The position numbers were made by a program, and so were the translations under genes. A DNA stretch of 8,158 nucleotides from Nocardia sp. NRRL S-836. Its GTDB lineage: Bacteria > Actinomycetota > Actinomycetes > Mycobacteriales > Pseudonocardiaceae. The notes under the pieces were generated by a model. That model made no database searches, had not been told where the DNA came from, and saw only the letters and a program-made list of their open reading frames with translations. This document shows, piece by piece, positions 6,460 to 8,158 of this stretch (positions are counted from its first letter, which is position 1; the number at the start of each line of letters is the position of its first letter). The DNA lies in NCBI RefSeq assembly GCF_001279525.1, contig NZ_LGDY01000166.1, forward strand, positions 1-8,158, written 5' to 3'.

Positions 6460-8158
6460 GTGAACATCGAGTTCGATCCGACGTTCGACTGGCTGTGGAT
6501 CCTCGTGGCGGGCCAGAAGGCCCCGAGGATCGACGTGGCGGCCACCCGCGCCCTCGCCCAGTACTGGGTCGAGAGCGGGCGCACCCTCACCGAGATGGCG
6601 AACGGCGTCCTCGGCCTGGTCGGCACCGTCGAGAACGCCATCGGCGGCGAGGCGGGCCGCGCGTTCCGCGGCCGCGTGACGACCGTCATCAACTCCGTTC
6701 CGAGCATCGTCGGGCTGGCCAACGAGCAGTCGACCAGCCTGCTGAAACTCGCGTTGAGCGTCGAGCAGTCCATCTACACCATGCTCATCGAGATCGCGTT
6801 CTTCGCGGCCTCGATCCTGTGGGCACTCGCGAGCCCGTTCACCGCACCCCTGGTGCCCGCCATGATCACCGCGGCCCGAACCGCCATCGAGAAGATCAGC
6901 GCGCAGCTGCACTGGGTGATCCGGCTGATCATGGAGGGCGTCGAGGAGGGCATCGACGAGATCGTCCAGGACGCGATCGCCCAGATCGCCCAGTTCATCG
7001 AGGGCAACCGCTTCGCCTGGGACGTCCGTAGCACCATCGTCGGCGGTGTCGCCGGTGCCGGTGCCGGCATCATCGCCGGCGGCATGCACATGGGCATGGG
7101 GGCGTGGAAGCCCAAGGTCGAGGACAACGTCATCTTCCACGGCACCAGCGAGGCCACCGCCGACGTCGTGGTCGGCGCCGCCGCCGCCGGAATCCTCGGC
7201 GGCAGCATGGACGACCTCTGGACCGGCGCGGCCGGTGGCATGTTCAGCGGTGCCGTGCAGAAGAAGGCCGGTGACGCGGGCGACGCCATCGAGGACCACC
7301 TGAAGGACACCGGGTACATCAAGCCGCCGCCGATCGGGACGATCGGCACGCCGGATGCCCCGGACATCCCGTCCGATGCTGCGGGGGGTGGTGCCGGGAA
7401 GGACGGGTCCGGGGCCGTGGTCGGGTCCGGAGCCGGTGGCAGTGGTGGTGGCGGCGGGGGTGCCGCTTCGGCCGGTGGGGTGCCTGGTGGTGGTGTGCCT
7501 GGCGGTGGTGTGCCTGGTGGTGGTGGGGCTGCCGATTCCGGTGGTCGGAAGGACGCTGCGGGTCCGCCGGTTGGGGGTGCGGCTGGTCCTGCGTCGGGTG
7601 ATGGCGGTGGGAACCCCGGCGAGAGCACGGGTGGACGGCCGGAAGCGGGCGGCGGGGTACCTGGTGCCGGTGCGCCCGAAGCTGGTCTGCCCGGAGCTGG
7701 CGTCCCTGGTGCCGGTGTCCCTGGCTCGGGTGTGCCGGGTGCCGGTGTGCCTGGTGCCGGTCGAGGGACTGCCGATTTCGGCGGTCAGAAGGACACTGCG
7801 GGTCCGCCAGTTGGGGGTGCGGCCAGCCCGCCGCCGGGTGTGGGCGTCGTTGGCCGCGATGGCGGCGCGAACCCCGGCCAGGGCACGGGCGGCCGACCGG
7901 AAACGGGTGGCGGTGTGCCCGGTGGTGCCGTTCCCGGCGCGGTGACGGGAGGCGGCTCGACCGAGCACTCCGGCGGGTCGGGTGGCCAGCAGGTTCCGGG
8001 TGGCCAGCAAATTCCCGGTGGCCAACAGCCGGCTCCGGTGCCACCCGTCGTGGAAGCGCCGCAGACGCCGGGCGCGCAGACGCCGGGCGCGCAGACGCCG
8101 GGCGCGCAGACGCCGGGCGCGCAGACGCCGGGCGCGCAGACGCCGGGCGCGCAGACGC
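6460..8158 (+). CDS. Large CpnT-like/WXG100-like secreted polymorphic-toxin candidate, N-terminal 566 codons (partial)
   Basis: The frame opens with GTG at 6460-6462, directly after an in-frame TGA (6457-6459) and 8 nt after GGAG, and is still open at the window end. Residues 1-190 are alpha-helical, with a Trp-rich start (FDPTFDWLWILVAGQKAPRI, 5-24), a helix around 30-55, GG-x-A-x-x-F (62-69) and a hydrophobic helical stretch about 107-140. Residues 191-262 are Gly/Ala-rich and hydrophobic. This resembles the N-terminal WXG100-like domain of actinobacterial CpnT-type proteins, which are exported by or associated with type VII (ESX) secretion and carry a toxic domain at the far C-terminus. 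I do not see a canonical WxG. No Sec signal peptide is present. From about residue 289 the protein becomes a Pro/Gly linker with nested repeats, typical of giant polymorphic toxins. The linker favours GGT, CCT and GTG codons, while the head favours GCC, ATC and GTC. The effector domain and any immunity gene lie beyond the window, so toxicity is not shown. A surface or adhesin-like repeat protein is the main alternative. Confidence 0.65.
   Translation, partial: MNIEFDPTFDWLWILVAGQKAPRIDVAATRALAQYWVESGRTLTEMANGVLGLVGTVENAIGGEAGRAFRGRVTTVINSVPSIVGLANEQSTSLLKLALSVEQSIYTMLIEIAFFAASILWALASPFTAPLVPAMITAARTAIEKISAQLHWVIRLIMEGVEEGIDEIVQDAIAQIAQFIEGNRFAWDVRSTIVGGVAGAGAGIIAGGMHMGMGAWKPKVEDNVIFHGTSEATADVVVGAAAAGILGGSMDDLWTGAAGGMFSGAVQKKAGDAGDAIEDHLKDTGYIKPPPIGTIGTPDAPDIPSDAAGGGAGKDGSGAVVGSGAGGSGGGGGGAASAGGVPGGGVPGGGVPGGGGAADSGGRKDAAGPPVGGAAGPASGDGGGNPGESTGGRPEAGGGVPGAGAPEAGLPGAGVPGAGVPGSGVPGAGVPGAGRGTADFGGQKDTAGPPVGGAASPPPGVGVVGRDGGANPGQGTGGRPETGGGVPGGAVPGAVTGGGSTEHSGGSGGQQVPGGQQIPGGQQPAPVPPVVEAPQTPGAQTPGAQTPGAQTPGAQTPGAQTPGAQT
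7480..7524 (+). repeat. Three VPGGG pentapeptide repeats (15-bp unit)
   Basis: Residues 341-355 of the large partial protein are three consecutive VPGGG units, encoded by GTG CCT GG(T/C) GGT GGT repeats of 15 bp. VPGxG is the elastin-type pentad, which gives flexible, extended chains. The near-identity of the DNA units points to slippage or recent duplication. Confidence 0.85.
7528..7929 (+). repeat. Direct duplication with 240-bp period in the Pro/Gly linker
   Basis: Two diverged copies start at 7528 and 7768. Each reads approximately (A/T)AD-(S/F)GG-KD-AGPPVGGAA, then DGG-NPG---TGGRPE-GGGVPG. The second copy has a short insertion (GVGVVGR region), so copy 1 covers about 7528-7668 and copy 2 about 7768-7929. 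The segment between them is filled by the VPGAG-type pentads. This is an in-frame segmental duplication within the coding sequence. Confidence 0.8.
7657..7761 (+). repeat. Seven VPGAG-type pentads
   Basis: Residues 400-434 are seven consecutive pentads: VPGAG, APEAG, LPGAG, VPGAG, VPGSG, VPGAG, VPGAG. The 15-bp DNA units are degenerate, so this array is older or more diverged than the terminal 15-bp array. With the VPGGG block it makes ten elastin-like pentads in one linker. Confidence 0.85.
7981..8031 (+). repeat. 18-bp GGQQ(V/I)P repeat, nearly three units
   Basis: The units GGQQVP, GGQQIP and GGQQ+P start at 7981, 7999 and 8017 with an 18-bp period, the last one incomplete. They form a transition between the VPG-rich linker and the terminal QTPGA array. 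Confidence 0.75.
8062..8158 (+). repeat. Perfect 15-bp tandem array encoding QTPGA, six full copies plus a partial
   Basis: The unit CAGACGCCGGGCGCG repeats at 8062, 8077, 8092, 8107, 8122 and 8137, and a seventh copy is cut by the window edge after 7 bases. All copies are identical at every base, and the unit length keeps the frame, so copy number can change without breaking the protein. The array continues beyond the window. It is an in-frame minisatellite, not a CRISPR. Confidence 0.95.

Noticed and set aside
6179..6463. 94-codon frame overlapping the toxin-like gene by GTGA
   Set aside because: The overlap suggests coupling, but the codon third positions show no coding bias, the composition is Arg/Pro/Ala, and the promoter-like pair and dyad lie at its beginning.
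3799..8025. 1408-codon open frame on the minus strand
   Set aside because: It is antisense to both the 745-aa STAND gene and the toxin-like gene, with low-complexity His/Arg/Thr repeats mirroring the linker repeats. It is a GC-driven shadow.
8062..8158. CRISPR-like tandem array
   Set aside because: The units are 15 bp, adjoin without spacers and are translated in frame as QTPGA, so this is a coding minisatellite.

Overview
The window is very GC-rich, with strong third-position G/C, GTG starts and long shadow ORFs. It encodes protein families typical of filamentous actinomycetes. My best guess is a Pseudonocardiales genome (Lentzea, Saccharothrix or Actinosynnema type), inferred from family content and codon style rather than from any marker gene. 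There are no RNA genes, IS elements or CRISPR arrays.

Layout. On the minus strand, read from 3438 down to 1, are: a DUF2625-like protein (2707-3438, GTG start); a 755-aa XRE-type HTH / NB-ARC STAND ATPase / TPR-like protein (214-2481); and the first 46 codons of another HTH protein (1-139, cut by the window edge) that is clearly a tandem paralogue. Transcribed divergently, on the plus strand, is a third paralogue, a 745-aa HTH / NB-ARC / TPR-like protein (3835-6072). After a 387-bp gap comes the start of a large plus-strand protein (6460 to beyond 8158). It has a helical head resembling the CpnT-like/WXG100-like N-terminus of actinobacterial type VII-secreted polymorphic toxins, followed by a long Gly/Pro repeat linker (VPGxG pentads, a ~240-bp-period duplication, then a perfect 15-bp QTPGA array). 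This gene begins with GTG and runs off the window, so an ATG-only or stop-bounded search misses it.

Intergenic regions hold several candidate regulatory structures. They are a TTCGAA-centred element shared by the upstream regions of two paralogues, two clean inverted repeats in the divergent region (3501-3518 and 3560-3574), an AT-rich palindromic island just before the GTG of the plus-strand STAND gene, and a 9-bp-arm inverted repeat directly after a promoter-like sequence upstream of the toxin-like gene.

How they may work together: the three HTH-STAND proteins look like a locally expanded family of ligand- or state-sensing, ATP-switched DNA-binding regulators, resembling AfsR without its SARP domain. 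They may regulate themselves, each other or the adjacent secreted-effector gene. That link is inference from proximity. The DUF2625 protein has no known function; a partner or immunity role is speculation.
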